Positions 35,478 to 44,704 of a DNA stretch of 58,477 bases are shown piece by piece (position 1 is the stretch's first letter; every line of letters starts with the position of its first letter). Made by a program: the position numbers and the translations under genes. This DNA comes from Rhizobium aethiopicum (GTDB lineage Bacteria > Pseudomonadota > Alphaproteobacteria > Rhizobiales > Rhizobiaceae), in contig NZ_JACIFV010000029.1 in assembly GCF_014197535.1 (NCBI RefSeq), positions 1-58,477 of the forward strand, written 5' to 3'. The notes beneath the pieces are model-generated. The model made no database searches, was not told where the DNA came from, and was given only the letters and a program-made list of their open reading frames with translations.

Positions 35478-35861
35478 GGCGCATCCACGGGTAGAGCTAC
35501 TTCCGATAGCCTTGGATCACGCGCGAAAAAATGTCCATGTCGGCTAGCTGTTTTCCCATAATAAACTGAGAAGGGAGATCACGCTTGGAGCAACTGTCGT
35601 CAGCCCGTGGCAACCGCAGGCGGCACTTTGAGAACGTGAAACACTGCCGGATACGCACTATTGGCACCGGCGCCTTCGGCCAGGTCAATCCCGGTCCGCT
35701 TAGAGACGCGCCAGCAACAGAGCCTCTTCGACACAGAGAGGCTCAAGTACGCGGTCCGGGATACCCGGCCGGAGATCGACCGGCTTCCACACGAAAACCA
35801 GCATGCCGGCCGTGTTCCTCGCTACCGGCACCTACCCTGGTCAAGGATCGAGGCTGGCCGA
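35478..35861. other. 384-bp gap with probable gene debris
   Basis: The stretch has coding-like composition from about 35590 on, but only short interrupted readings (for example 63 codons at 35497-35688 on the minus strand). No product is recognised. A small inverted repeat GAGCCTCT / AGAGGCTC lies near 35720-35745. It probably marks the edge of the inserted segment with the orphan gene at 34716. Confidence 0.45.
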
Positions 35862-37343
35862 TCAGACGCCGCCAATGCAGAGATATTTCATCTCCAGATA
35901 ATCGTCGGCGCCGTGGCGGGAGCCCTCGCGGCCGAGGCCGGATTGCTTGATGCCGCCGAAAGGCGCTGTCTCGGACGACATCAGGCCGGTATTGATGCCG
36001 ATCATGCCATATTCCAGCGCCTCCGCCACGCGCCAGACCTTCTTAAGGTCGCCGGCATAGAAATAGGCGGCCAGGCCGAATTCCGTGTCGTTGGCCTGAG
36101 CAATGACGTCCTCGGCCGTCTCGAAGCGGAAGAGCGGCGCTACCGGCCCGAAGGTTTCCTCGCGCGCCACCGTCATACCGCGGGTCACGCCGGTCAGCAC
36201 TGTCGGCGCAAAGAAGGTGCCGGTGCCGTCGAGGCGCTTGCCGCCGGTCAGAACATTGGCGCCCTTGGCAAGCGCGTCGCCGACATGGTCCTCCACCTTG
36301 GCGAGCCCCTGCTCGTCGATCAGCGGCCCGATCTCGACACCCGGCTTGAACCCGTCGCCAACCGACATTGCGGCGACTTTGGCGGCGAGCTTGGCGGCAA
36401 AGGCGTCATAGACGTTTGATTGGATATAGAGGCGGTTGGCGCAAACGCAGGTCTGCCCTGCATTGCGATATTTGGAGGCGATCGCGCCCTCCACTGCGGC
36501 GTCGAGATCAGCATCATCAAAGACGATGAACGGCGCATTGCCGCCGAGCTCCAGGCTCACCTTCTTGATCTGGTCGGCACATTGTCGCATCAGGATACGG
36601 CCGACCTCGGTCGAACCGGTGAAGCTGATTTTGCGCACTTTTTCGTTGCCGCAGAGCTCGCGGCCGATCGCCGGGCCATCGAGCCCGACAATGAGATTGA
36701 AGACGCCGGCGGGAATGCCGGCCTGTTCGGCGAGCACGGCAAGGGCAATCGCCGTCAGCGGCGTCTGCTCGGCCGGCTTCGACACGACAGTGCAGCCGAC
36801 GGCAAGCGCCGGCGCGATCTTGCGGGCAATCATCGCCGCCGGGAAATTCCACGGCGTGATCGTGCCGACGACGCCGACCGGCTGCTTGATGACGATCATG
36901 CGTTTATCGTTGGAAGGCGCCGGGATCGTCTCCCCGTAAATGCGCTTGGCCTCTTCCGCATACCATTCGATATAGGCGGCGGCATAAAGGATCTCGCCGC
37001 GTGCTTCCGGGAAGGGCTTGCCCATTTCGGCCGTCAGGATCGCCGCGAGTTCGTCGGCATTGGCGACGATCAGGTCGAACCATTTGCGCAGGATGACGCT
37101 GCGCTCCTTGGCCGGGCGGGCAGCCCAGGCCGGCTGGGCGGCATGGGCCGCATCGATCGCCGTTCGCGTTTCGGCTGCGCCCATATCGGGCAGGGAGGCG
37201 AGCAGCTCGCCGGTTGCCGGGTTGAGCACGTCGAAAGTTCCAGCAGCATTGCCTGATGTCCAGACGCCGTTGATGTAGCCGGCGTCGCGAAGCAAGGGAG
37301 AAGAGAAAGGAACGTGCTTTGTCAGTGCGGTGGTGAAAGCCAT
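35862..37343 (-). CDS. gabD: Succinate-semialdehyde dehydrogenase
   Basis: A 493-residue aldehyde dehydrogenase. It has TPWNFPAAMIARKIAPAL near 165, the NAD motif FTGSTEVG near 240, the catalytic Glu in LELGGNAPFIVFDDAD near 265 and the catalytic Cys in NAGQTCVCANRLYIQ near 298. These features and the upstream gabT identify GabD, which oxidises succinate semialdehyde to succinate. It is 40 bases downstream of gabT in one operon, with GAGGAT before its ATG. Confidence 0.93.
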   Translation of the reverse strand: MAFTTALTKHVPFSSPLLRDAGYINGVWTSGNAAGTFDVLNPATGELLASLPDMGAAETRTAIDAAHAAQPAWAARPAKERSVILRKWFDLIVANADELAAILTAEMGKPFPEARGEILYAAAYIEWYAEEAKRIYGETIPAPSNDKRMIVIKQPVGVVGTITPWNFPAAMIARKIAPALAVGCTVVSKPAEQTPLTAIALAVLAEQAGIPAGVFNLIVGLDGPAIGRELCGNEKVRKISFTGSTEVGRILMRQCADQIKKVSLELGGNAPFIVFDDADLDAAVEGAIASKYRNAGQTCVCANRLYIQSNVYDAFAAKLAAKVAAMSVGDGFKPGVEIGPLIDEQGLAKVEDHVGDALAKGANVLTGGKRLDGTGTFFAPTVLTGVTRGMTVAREETFGPVAPLFRFETAEDVIAQANDTEFGLAAYFYAGDLKKVWRVAEALEYGMIGINTGLMSSETAPFGGIKQSGLGREGSRHGADDYLEMKYLCIGGV

Positions 37344-37383
37344 GTCATATCCTCATTGGGAATTGAATGCGGTTCCGATGCGG

Positions 37384-38664
37384 TCACTTGCCCGTGCTTG
37401 CTTCCAGCATTGACGTCTCGAGAATGTCGAGCGCCTCGCCAAATACCTCGTCCTGAATGGTGATCGGCGCGAGGAAGCGGATGACGTTGCCATGGACGCC
37501 GCAGGTGAGCAGGATCAGCCCCTTGTCGAGCGCTGTCAGCCGCACCTTGTTGGCGAAGTCAGCACTCGGCAATCCCGTCGTCCGGTCATTGAATTCGACG
37601 GCGTTCATGAAGCCGGGTCCGCGAATATCGGCAATCTCCGGCACCTTCTCGCGCAAGGATTCAAGCCGCTGCTTCAGCCGTCCGCCGAGCTGGTTGGCGC
37701 GACTGCAGAGGTCTTCGTCCGCGATGACGTCGAGGACGGCATGGGCAGCTGCGATGCCGAGCGGGTTGCCGCCGTATGTGCCGCCGAGCCCGCCCGGTCC
37801 CGGCGCGTCCATGACTTCGGCGCGGCCGGTGACGGCAGCAAGTGGGAAGCCGCCGGCAAGGCTTTTCGCCATCGTCGTCAGGTCGGCGGCCACCTCGTGA
37901 TGATCCATCGCGAACATTCTGCCGGTGCGGGCAAAACCGGTCTGCACCTCGTCAGCGATCAAGAGGATGCCATGCTGGTCGCAGAGTTCGCGCAGTGCTT
38001 TCATGAACGCTACGGGCGCCGGATAGAAGCCGCCTTCGCCCTGCACCGGCTCGAGGATAATGGCGGCGACGCGCTGCGGATCGACATCGGCGGCGAAGAG
38101 TTTCTTCAGCGCCGCAAGCGACTGATCGACGGAGACGCCATGCAGTTCGACGGGGAAGGGAACATGGAAGACATCGCCCGGCATTGCACCGAAGCCGACC
38201 TTGTAGGGCACGACCTTGCCGGTCAGCGCCATGCCCATGAAGGTGCGGCCGTGGAAGCCGCCGCCGAAGGCGATGACGGCCGAGCGGCCGGTGGCGGCGC
38301 GGGCGATCTTGACGGCGTTCTCGACCGCCTCGGCGCCAGTGGTGACGAAGATGGTTTTCTTCTCGAAATCGCCGGGCACCAGCGCGTTCAACCGTTCGGC
38401 GAGATGCACGTAGCTCTCGTAGGGCACCACCTGATGGCAGGTATGGGTGAAGCGGTCGAGTTGATCCTTGACCGCCGCAATGACCTTGGGATGGCGGTGA
38501 CCGGTGTTGAGCACGGCGATGCCGGCGGCGAAATCGATATAGCGGCGGCCCTCCTTGTCCCAGATTTCGGCATTCTCTGCGCGGTCCGCATAGATCTGGG
38601 TGGTCATGCCGACACCGCGCGAAATCGCGGCGTTCTTCCGGTCGGTAAGGCTTGTCGCGGTCAT
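37384..38664 (-). CDS. gabT: 4-aminobutyrate aminotransferase
   Basis: A 426-residue class-III aminotransferase. The PLP-binding lysine is in TTMAKSLAGGFPLAAV near 267, with the Asp in LIADEVQTGFARTG near 238. It transfers the amino group of GABA to 2-oxoglutarate and yields succinate semialdehyde for gabD. Its promoter region is shared with the divergent MerR-XRE-cupin regulator and holds a repeated operator. Confidence 0.93.
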   Translation of the reverse strand: MTATSLTDRKNAAISRGVGMTTQIYADRAENAEIWDKEGRRYIDFAAGIAVLNTGHRHPKVIAAVKDQLDRFTHTCHQVVPYESYVHLAERLNALVPGDFEKKTIFVTTGAEAVENAVKIARAATGRSAVIAFGGGFHGRTFMGMALTGKVVPYKVGFGAMPGDVFHVPFPVELHGVSVDQSLAALKKLFAADVDPQRVAAIILEPVQGEGGFYPAPVAFMKALRELCDQHGILLIADEVQTGFARTGRMFAMDHHEVAADLTTMAKSLAGGFPLAAVTGRAEVMDAPGPGGLGGTYGGNPLGIAAAHAVLDVIADEDLCSRANQLGGRLKQRLESLREKVPEIADIRGPGFMNAVEFNDRTTGLPSADFANKVRLTALDKGLILLTCGVHGNVIRFLAPITIQDEVFGEALDILETSMLEASTGK

Positions 38665-38696
38665 CGATCTGTTCCCATGTTGAAGATTCTGGAATT

Positions 38697-38750
38697 ATCT
38701 TACATAATTTCTGTAAGATGCTCTGGAAATTCCTACATTTTTTCTGCAAG
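38697..38750. promoter_or_regulatory. Repeated operator between gabT and its regulator
   Basis: CTTACATAATTTCTGTAAG (38699-38717) and CCTACATTTTTTCTGCAAG (38732-38750) agree at 15 of 19 positions and start 33 bp apart, about three helical turns. The first is itself palindromic (ATCTTAC / GTAAGAT at 38697-38719). The pair lies between divergent gabT and the regulator and is the likely binding region of that regulator. Confidence 0.7.
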
Positions 38751-38828
38751 AAAACAAGCGGCATTTTTTGCTTCAAACATCACGCGATTTGATGAATGCT
38801 CGCGCAACGAAAATCGGGGTATTGGCTG

Positions 38829-39638
38829 ATGAGTGACAACGGGCCTGTGCGCTACAAGGTGGCGGAGGCCGCGCGGCTGGCGGGCGTCTCCGCCTCGACG
38901 CTGCGCCTCTGGGAAAGCCAGGGTCTGGTCGTTCCCGGCCGCTCCGAAACCGGCCATCGGCAATATAGCGCCGACGACGTGGCGCGGCTGAAGCGCATCT
39001 CCTGGTACCGGGTCGAGCGCGGTCTCAATCCGGCAGCAATCCGAGAGGCGCTGGAGGGCGAGGAACCTTCCGCCGACGGCGTCGAAACCGGCCAGGGTTC
39101 CGGCCTCGGCCGGAAACTGCGGAGCCTCCGCCACGCCGCCGGCAAGACCCTCGATCAGGTGGCGAGCGATATCGGCATCACCGCTTCGACGCTCTCGACG
39201 CTGGAGCGCACCTCGCAGGGCGTCGGATTCAAGACGCTGCACGACCTCGCCGAATATTACGCCACCACCGTCTCCCGCCTCTCCGGCGAGGAAAGCGAGG
39301 AGGTGCCGGCAGTGATACGCGCCGGCGAGTGGCGCACCTGGCCGGAAACGACCCCCGGGGTTATGGTGCAGCTGCTTGCCGAAGGCAGCCGAATGATGGA
39401 TTGCCATCGTTTCGTGCTGGCGCCAGGCGCCGCCAGCGAGGGTGCCTATCGCCACGAAGGCGAGGAATTCATGCATGTCCTGTCCGGCCGGTTGGAACTG
39501 GTGCTCGACAGCGACCAGTTCTTCGATCTCGGTCCGGGCGATTCACTGTATTTCGAAAGCTGCCGCTACCATTCCTGGCGCAACCGCCACGATGGCGAAA
39601 CCGTGCTTTTATGGATCAACACGCCGCCGACATTCTGA
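38829..39638 (+). CDS. MerR-XRE-cupin fusion regulator of the gab genes
   Basis: A 269-residue regulator with three domains. A MerR-type helix-turn-helix lies at residues about 8-60 (YKVAEAARLAGVSASTLRLW). A second, XRE-type helix-turn-helix lies near 95-150 (LRSLRHAAGKTLDQVASDIG). A C-terminal cupin lies near 185-265 (EGAYRHEGEEFMHVLSG) that could bind a small effector. ATG 38829 is preferred; an upstream reading to 38796 has a poor start. It is divergent from gabT-gabD and probably responds to GABA or a related metabolite. Confidence 0.87.
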   Translation: MSDNGPVRYKVAEAARLAGVSASTLRLWESQGLVVPGRSETGHRQYSADDVARLKRISWYRVERGLNPAAIREALEGEEPSADGVETGQGSGLGRKLRSLRHAAGKTLDQVASDIGITASTLSTLERTSQGVGFKTLHDLAEYYATTVSRLSGEESEEVPAVIRAGEWRTWPETTPGVMVQLLAEGSRMMDCHRFVLAPGAASEGAYRHEGEEFMHVLSGRLELVLDSDQFFDLGPGDSLYFESCRYHSWRNRHDGETVLLWINTPPTF

Positions 39639-39722
39639 ACCAGCCGCAACAGGAAGCAGTTTCGCAATGCGTGCCTTTGCGCTATAGCGCCAGTGGAGAG
39701 AATCCGAACGAAAGACAGTCTC

Positions 39723-40349
39723 ATGGCCGCCACCATCCGTTATCACGAAGGCGATATTTCCGCGGCCGACGCGGCCCGCTACACCGGCGCGATCGCGATC
39801 GATACCGAGACGCTGGGCCTGGTGCCGCGGCGGGATCGTCTCTGCGTCGTCCAGCTTTCTCCGGGTGACGGCACCGCCGACATCATCCGCATCGCCGCCG
39901 GCCAGAAAGAGGCCCCCAATCTGGTCGCTCTTCTCGAAGATCCCACGCACCAGAAGATCTTTCATTATGGCCGCTTCGATATCGCCGTGCTCTTCCATAC
40001 CTTCGGCGTCACGACGAACCCGGTTTTCTGCACCAAGATTGCCTCGCGCCTCTGCCGGACCTACACCGATCGCCACGGCCTCAAGGACAATCTCAAGGAG
40101 ATGCTCGATGTCGATGTCTCCAAGGCGCAGCAATCGTCCGATTGGGCGGCCGAGACGCTGTCGCCGGCTCAGCTCGAATATGCCGCTTCCGACGTGCTTT
40201 ACTTGCACGCGCTTCGCGACAAGCTGACGGCACGCCTGATCCGCGACGGCCGGTTCGATCATGCCACGGCCTGCTTCGCATTCCTGCCGACCCGCGCCAA
40301 GCTCGACCTGCTCGGCTGGGAAGAGGCCGATATCTTCGCTCACAGCTGA
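39723..40349 (+). CDS. Ribonuclease D-like 3'-5' exonuclease
   Basis: A 208-residue DEDDy exonuclease with IDTETLGL near 22 (DxE), FHYGRFDIAVL near 81 and YAASDVLYLHAL near 155, where the Tyr and Asp complete the active site. It lacks the HRDC domain of full-length RNase D, as in the short alphaproteobacterial forms. ATG 39723 is preferred over a GTG at 39693. It probably trims structured RNA ends. Confidence 0.88.
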   Translation: MAATIRYHEGDISAADAARYTGAIAIDTETLGLVPRRDRLCVVQLSPGDGTADIIRIAAGQKEAPNLVALLEDPTHQKIFHYGRFDIAVLFHTFGVTTNPVFCTKIASRLCRTYTDRHGLKDNLKEMLDVDVSKAQQSSDWAAETLSPAQLEYAASDVLYLHALRDKLTARLIRDGRFDHATACFAFLPTRAKLDLLGWEEADIFAHS

Positions 40350-40508
40350 ACGAATTGCCGTCAATCTTCACTGTCTGCAGTCGCGGATGAACTGATCCGC
40401 CGGCGTTAGCGATTCGTTAATCTCTGTTTCTTAATATTCGATTTAATTTTTAGGCATTCGATGGCGCCGTTTGCGTCATGCGGACAGGAGGATCTGCTCG
40501 GGATGCAA

Positions 40509-40532
40509 GGGACCGGATGAGCGCGGTCCTTT
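40509..40532 (+). terminator. Hairpin upstream of the disordered protein gene
   Basis: GGACCG (40510-40515) pairs with CGGTCC (40524-40529) and a short TTT follows. It may end the RNase D transcript or structure the leader of the next gene, which starts 42 bp later. Confidence 0.35.
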
Positions 40533-40574
40533 CATAGAGCCTGCTTTCATCGTCACTTTACGAAAGGGCATGCC

Positions 40575-42101
40575 ATGTTGACCCCCGTTCGTGCAGCGTC
40601 CAATGCAAGCTTTTCATCTCAGGGCCAGACTGCGGCGATCGTGGCCGGCGGTCTTGACCGTTCGGTGATTGTCCCCGCGCCGGTCAACCCGGTCGAAGCC
40701 GCCGACCTGAATTCCGCCATTGCCGGCAAGCTCAATATCCTGCTCCTTGCGGCACGCGAGCGCATGGTCGAAGCCCTTTTCGATGTCATCGATGCGGCCG
40801 GCCGTTCCATTTCCCTCGATCGCCGTGAAGACGAGACAAATCTGGCCTTCGCCTCTCGGCTTGCCGACGCCATTCAGCGGCTGCCGGCCGCCAGAATCGA
40901 TGAGGTCGAACGCCAGCTCACTGAGCAAGGTCACAACCTGCCGCTCCGGATGATCGCCGAAGCCCTGAAGAACCCGGCGGGGCCTGAGGCGGCGCGTGTC
41001 ATCGCCTATCTGGAAATAGTGCGTTACAAGGATCGCGATCTCGCCGCCCGCGCCGTCGTCCGCTCCTATGGCCAGAACGACGCGTCGCCGATGCGTGCCG
41101 AGGCCCGGCCCGAGATCCAGCTGCATGAAGACAGCCTGCCCGCCACGATCCGCCAGCCGGCGGAAAAGCGAACTGAACCAGCCGGCAAATTGATCGAGAC
41201 CGCCCTGCTTCCGACAACCGAGGAGGCGGTCATCGCCGCAGCCGTGGAAGCCGCTGACCCCGAAAATTCGCCGCCTGAAAACCGGATTAGCTCCGCTTCG
41301 GTGACAAAAGCAGAGGTTGCCCCGAAGGTCGAAGCTCGGCAATCGACGTCGGCAGAGCCGGATGCGGGTGACGACACGGCCGAGGTGACGGAGTCGCCGG
41401 TCATTCAGCCTCGCGCAACGTCGGAAAAAGCCGATCCAATCATTCCCCGGAACTGGACGGGAATCGTCGCCTCCATGACCGAAGAGGTCTCCGAGATGAT
41501 CGTCACCATCATCCGTGAGCAGGACTTGGAAAACGTGCTGGAGGACGGTGCTGTCGAGGCGGCGGTGGAGGTCGATGTCATTCTCGACGAGGCCGTCATC
41601 AGCGAAGCGAAGGAGACCTTGACGAGACAGCCGGCTGATCTCGCCGCCGCCGATGCTCGACAGTCCGCAGCGCCCCACCCGTCGCAGATGGAAACCCGGG
41701 CCACGGCTGTGGCCGCTCGCCAGCCGAAAGAAATTGCCGCACAGCCGCAACCGATGCCGCTTCCCGAGATGGCCGAGGCTTCTTATGCGCCGCTTGCGGC
41801 GAGGGTGCCGGAGGGCTTTGCCTATGCCCAGCTTCCTTATCAATTCGCCAAGGATACGCCGTCGAACGAAAAGGCCGATGAAACGAGCCACCAGCATCAC
41901 CATCAACAGGACGGTGCGCCGCAGGACGAGCAGCAGGCGCAATCCGGCGGCGAGGATGCCGAGCCCGATACTGAATTGGCGGAGGCGGCACCCGAGCGCA
42001 GGACGCCGAAGATGATCGACACCGAGCCGTCGGCGTATCGGCCGGACACGGCAGCCGATCCGGTCTACGCGCTCTATCAGCGCATGGTCGGCTGGGAATA
42101 G
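40575..42101 (+). CDS. Large low-complexity hypothetical protein
   Basis: A 508-residue protein. The first 160 residues look folded and helical (LNILLLAARERMVEALFDVI). The middle is acidic, rich in Ala, Glu and Pro, and probably disordered. Near 437 there is a His/Gln-rich patch (HQHHHQQDG). The C-terminal 20 residues (PVYALYQRMVGWE) look conserved. No signal peptide is seen and I do not recognise the family. It stands alone between RNase D and the convergent rpsA gene, separated from it by a terminator. Confidence 0.72.
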   Translation: MLTPVRAASNASFSSQGQTAAIVAGGLDRSVIVPAPVNPVEAADLNSAIAGKLNILLLAARERMVEALFDVIDAAGRSISLDRREDETNLAFASRLADAIQRLPAARIDEVERQLTEQGHNLPLRMIAEALKNPAGPEAARVIAYLEIVRYKDRDLAARAVVRSYGQNDASPMRAEARPEIQLHEDSLPATIRQPAEKRTEPAGKLIETALLPTTEEAVIAAAVEAADPENSPPENRISSASVTKAEVAPKVEARQSTSAEPDAGDDTAEVTESPVIQPRATSEKADPIIPRNWTGIVASMTEEVSEMIVTIIREQDLENVLEDGAVEAAVEVDVILDEAVISEAKETLTRQPADLAAADARQSAAPHPSQMETRATAVAARQPKEIAAQPQPMPLPEMAEASYAPLAARVPEGFAYAQLPYQFAKDTPSNEKADETSHQHHHQQDGAPQDEQQAQSGGEDAEPDTELAEAAPERRTPKMIDTEPSAYRPDTAADPVYALYQRMVGWE

Positions 42102-42122
42102 CGGTTTTCATCACCTGAAAAT

Positions 42123-42156
42123 GAAGAACCCGCCGGATCGCTCCGACGGGTTCTTC
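42123..42156. terminator. Bidirectional terminator between convergent genes
   Basis: GAAGAACCCG (42123-42132) pairs with CGGGTTCTTC (42147-42156) and inner CGGA/TCCG extends the stem. T-rich or A-rich flanks on both sides suit both the 508-residue gene and rpsA. Confidence 0.85.
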
Positions 42157-42177
42157 AGTTCAAAGAGGAAGCGAGGC

Positions 42178-43881
42178 TTATTCGCCGCCGCGGTTCTTCA
42201 GAGCCGCGCCGAGAATGTCGCCGAGCGAAGCGCCCGAGTCGGACGAACCGAACTGAGCGACGGCTTCCTTCTCTTCCGCAATCTCCAGAGCCTTGATGGA
42301 CAGCATGATCTTGCGGTCCTTCTTGGAGAAGTTGGTGACGCGGGCGTCGACGACCTGGCCGACCGAGAAGCGCTCAGGACGCTGCTCGTCGCGGTCGCGG
42401 GCGAGATCGGCGCGACGGATGAAGGAAGTGATGTCCTCGTGGTTGACGAGCTTCACTTCGATACCGCCATCGTTGATCGCGATGACTTCGCAGGAAACAA
42501 CGGCGTTCTTGCGCAGGTCGCCCGATGCAGCGGCTTCGCCGACAGCATCCTTGCCGAGCTGCTTGATGCCGAGCGAGATGCGTTCCTTCTCGACATCGAC
42601 GTCGAGAACGACGGCCTTGACGACGTCACCCTTGTTGTACTCTTCGATGACCTGTTCGCCCGGACGGTTCCAGTCGAGGTCGGAGAGGTGCACCATGCCG
42701 TCGACATCGCCGTCGAGACCGATGAACAGGCCGAATTCGGTCTTGTTCTTGACTTCGCCTTCGACTTCAGTGCCGGCCGGATGGCTGCGGGCGAATGCTG
42801 CCCACGGATTTTCCAGCGTCTGCTTGAGGCCGAGCGAAATACGGCGCTTGGACGGATCGACTTCGAGAACGACGACTTCGACTTCCTGGCTCGTGGACAG
42901 GATCTTGCCGGGGTGAACGTTCTTCTTGGTCCAGGACATTTCCGAGATGTGGATCAGGCCTTCGATGCCCGGCTCCAGCTCGACAAACGCACCGTAGTCG
43001 GTGATGTTGGTGACGGTACCGGAAATCTTCTTGCCTTCCGGATACTTGGCCTGGATGCCATCCCACGGATCGGACTCGAGCTGCTTCATGCCGAGCGAGA
43101 TGCGGTGGGTTTCCTGGTTGATGCGGATGATCTGAACCTTGACCTGCTGGCCGATGTTCAGGATTTCCGACGGATGGTTCACACGGCGCCATGCCATGTC
43201 GGTGACGTGCAGCAGGCCGTCGATGCCGCCGAGGTCGACGAACGCACCGTAATCGGTGATGTTCTTGACGACGCCGTCGACAACCTGGCCTTCTTCGAGG
43301 TTCTGAACGATTTCAGAACGCTGCTCGGCACGGGACTCTTCCAGAACCGTACGGCGCGAAACCACGATGTTGCCGCGGCGCTTGTCCATCTTGAGGATTT
43401 CGAAGGGCTGCGGGTTGTGCATCAGCGGGGTTACGTCGCGGATCGGACGGATGTCGACCTGCGAACGCGGCAGGAAGGCGATCGCACCGTCGAGGTCGAC
43501 GGTGAAGCCGCCCTTGACCTGGTTGAAGATCACGCCTTCGACGCGCTCGCCGGCTTCGAACTTGGCTTCGAGCTTGATCCAGCTTTCTTCGCGGCGAGCC
43601 TTCTCGCGCGACAGAACGGCTTCACCAAGCGCGTTTTCGATGCGCTCGACATAGACTTCGACTTCGTCGCCGACCTTCAGCGAACCATCCTTGGCGCGTG
43701 CGCCGAATTCCTTGAGCGCGATGCGGCCTTCGACCTTGAGGCCGACGTCGACAACGGCGACATCCTTTTCGATGCCCGTGACGATGCCCTTGGTGACATA
43801 GCCTTCAGCCAGATCGTTCTTGGCAAAGGACTCTTCGAGAAGGGCCGCGAAATCCTCGCGAGAGGGAGTTGCTACTGACAT
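42178..43881 (-). CDS. rpsA: 30S ribosomal protein S1
   Basis: A 567-residue protein with six S1 RNA-binding repeats, visible as repeated VxGVVKNITDYGAFVDLGG-like blocks. AGGAG six bases upstream fixes ATG 43881; a longer reading to 43920 is rejected. S1 anchors mRNA to the small subunit. It lies downstream of cmk, the usual alphaproteobacterial order. Confidence 0.97.
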   Translation of the reverse strand: MSVATPSREDFAALLEESFAKNDLAEGYVTKGIVTGIEKDVAVVDVGLKVEGRIALKEFGARAKDGSLKVGDEVEVYVERIENALGEAVLSREKARREESWIKLEAKFEAGERVEGVIFNQVKGGFTVDLDGAIAFLPRSQVDIRPIRDVTPLMHNPQPFEILKMDKRRGNIVVSRRTVLEESRAEQRSEIVQNLEEGQVVDGVVKNITDYGAFVDLGGIDGLLHVTDMAWRRVNHPSEILNIGQQVKVQIIRINQETHRISLGMKQLESDPWDGIQAKYPEGKKISGTVTNITDYGAFVELEPGIEGLIHISEMSWTKKNVHPGKILSTSQEVEVVVLEVDPSKRRISLGLKQTLENPWAAFARSHPAGTEVEGEVKNKTEFGLFIGLDGDVDGMVHLSDLDWNRPGEQVIEEYNKGDVVKAVVLDVDVEKERISLGIKQLGKDAVGEAAASGDLRKNAVVSCEVIAINDGGIEVKLVNHEDITSFIRRADLARDRDEQRPERFSVGQVVDARVTNFSKKDRKIMLSIKALEIAEEKEAVAQFGSSDSGASLGDILGAALKNRGGE

Positions 43882-44056
43882 AAAATCTCCTGCGTGGCCT
43901 TCGATAGCTTCAAGGCTCACGTATGCGCCGGTTGGTTTGCGTTGAACGGGCCTGAACCCAGTCCGCCTTCTTTCACGAAGGCAATCCGGCGCTTGGACGG
44001 AATTTCAGGCTGCAGTAAAGCGATCCATGCTTCTGAGCACGCAAAATCGCTTGAAT

Positions 44057-44704
44057 TTAGGCATTTCGATTCAAGACCGCATCGATGATCGATTGAGCAG
44101 CTTGAAACGCGGCTTCTATACTCATTTCCGACGTATCAAGCAAGTGCGCATCATCGGCTGGTTTCAAAGGGCTGTCGGCCCGTCCCATGTCGCGTTCGTC
44201 GCGCCGCTTGACGTCCTCGAATATCGCCTCGAAATCCGCCGTCGCCCCCTTGCCGAGGATCTCGTCGTAACGTCGTCTGGCGCGCACCTCCGGCGACGCC
44301 GTCACATAGAGCTTCACCGGCGCATCCGGGCAGACGACGGTGCCGATATCGCGTCCGTCGAGCACTGTCCCCGGCGCTTTCGTCGAAAACCGACGCTGCG
44401 CCTCGACCAAGGCCCGGCGCACCGCCGGCATCACGGCGATCTTCGAGGCGGCTTCGCCGATCTCGTGTCGGGAAAGTATATCGCGATCCAGCCCGGCAAG
44501 TTCAACCTCCCGCGCGATCTTTTCCGCCACCGCCTCGTCGTCGAGCGGCAAGCCGGCGTCGAGCAGCGCCTTGGCCGTGGCGCGGTAGGTGAGCCCCGTG
44601 TCGAGATGGTGAAAGCCGTATCGTTCAGCGATAAGACGCGAAAGCGTCCCCTTGCCGGCCGCCGCCGGGCCGTCGATGGCGATGGTGAAACTCTTGGTTG
44701 CCAT
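44057..44704 (-). CDS. cmk: Cytidylate kinase
   Basis: A 215-residue nucleoside monophosphate kinase with Walker A IDGPAAAGKGTLS near 9 and the CMP-binding region LDGRDIGTVVCPDAPVKLYV near 125. It makes CDP from CMP. AGGATT upstream supports ATG 44704; the longer reading to 44830 has no support. The gene normally upstream, aroA, is not present here. Confidence 0.95.
   Translation of the reverse strand: MATKSFTIAIDGPAAAGKGTLSRLIAERYGFHHLDTGLTYRATAKALLDAGLPLDDEAVAEKIAREVELAGLDRDILSRHEIGEAASKIAVMPAVRRALVEAQRRFSTKAPGTVLDGRDIGTVVCPDAPVKLYVTASPEVRARRRYDEILGKGATADFEAIFEDVKRRDERDMGRADSPLKPADDAHLLDTSEMSIEAAFQAAQSIIDAVLNRNA

Noticed and set aside
42121..43878. 585-codon plus-strand open frame opposite rpsA
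   Set aside because: Shadow of the S1 repeats on the other strand; the repeated LDRDDFA-like text simply mirrors the repeats.
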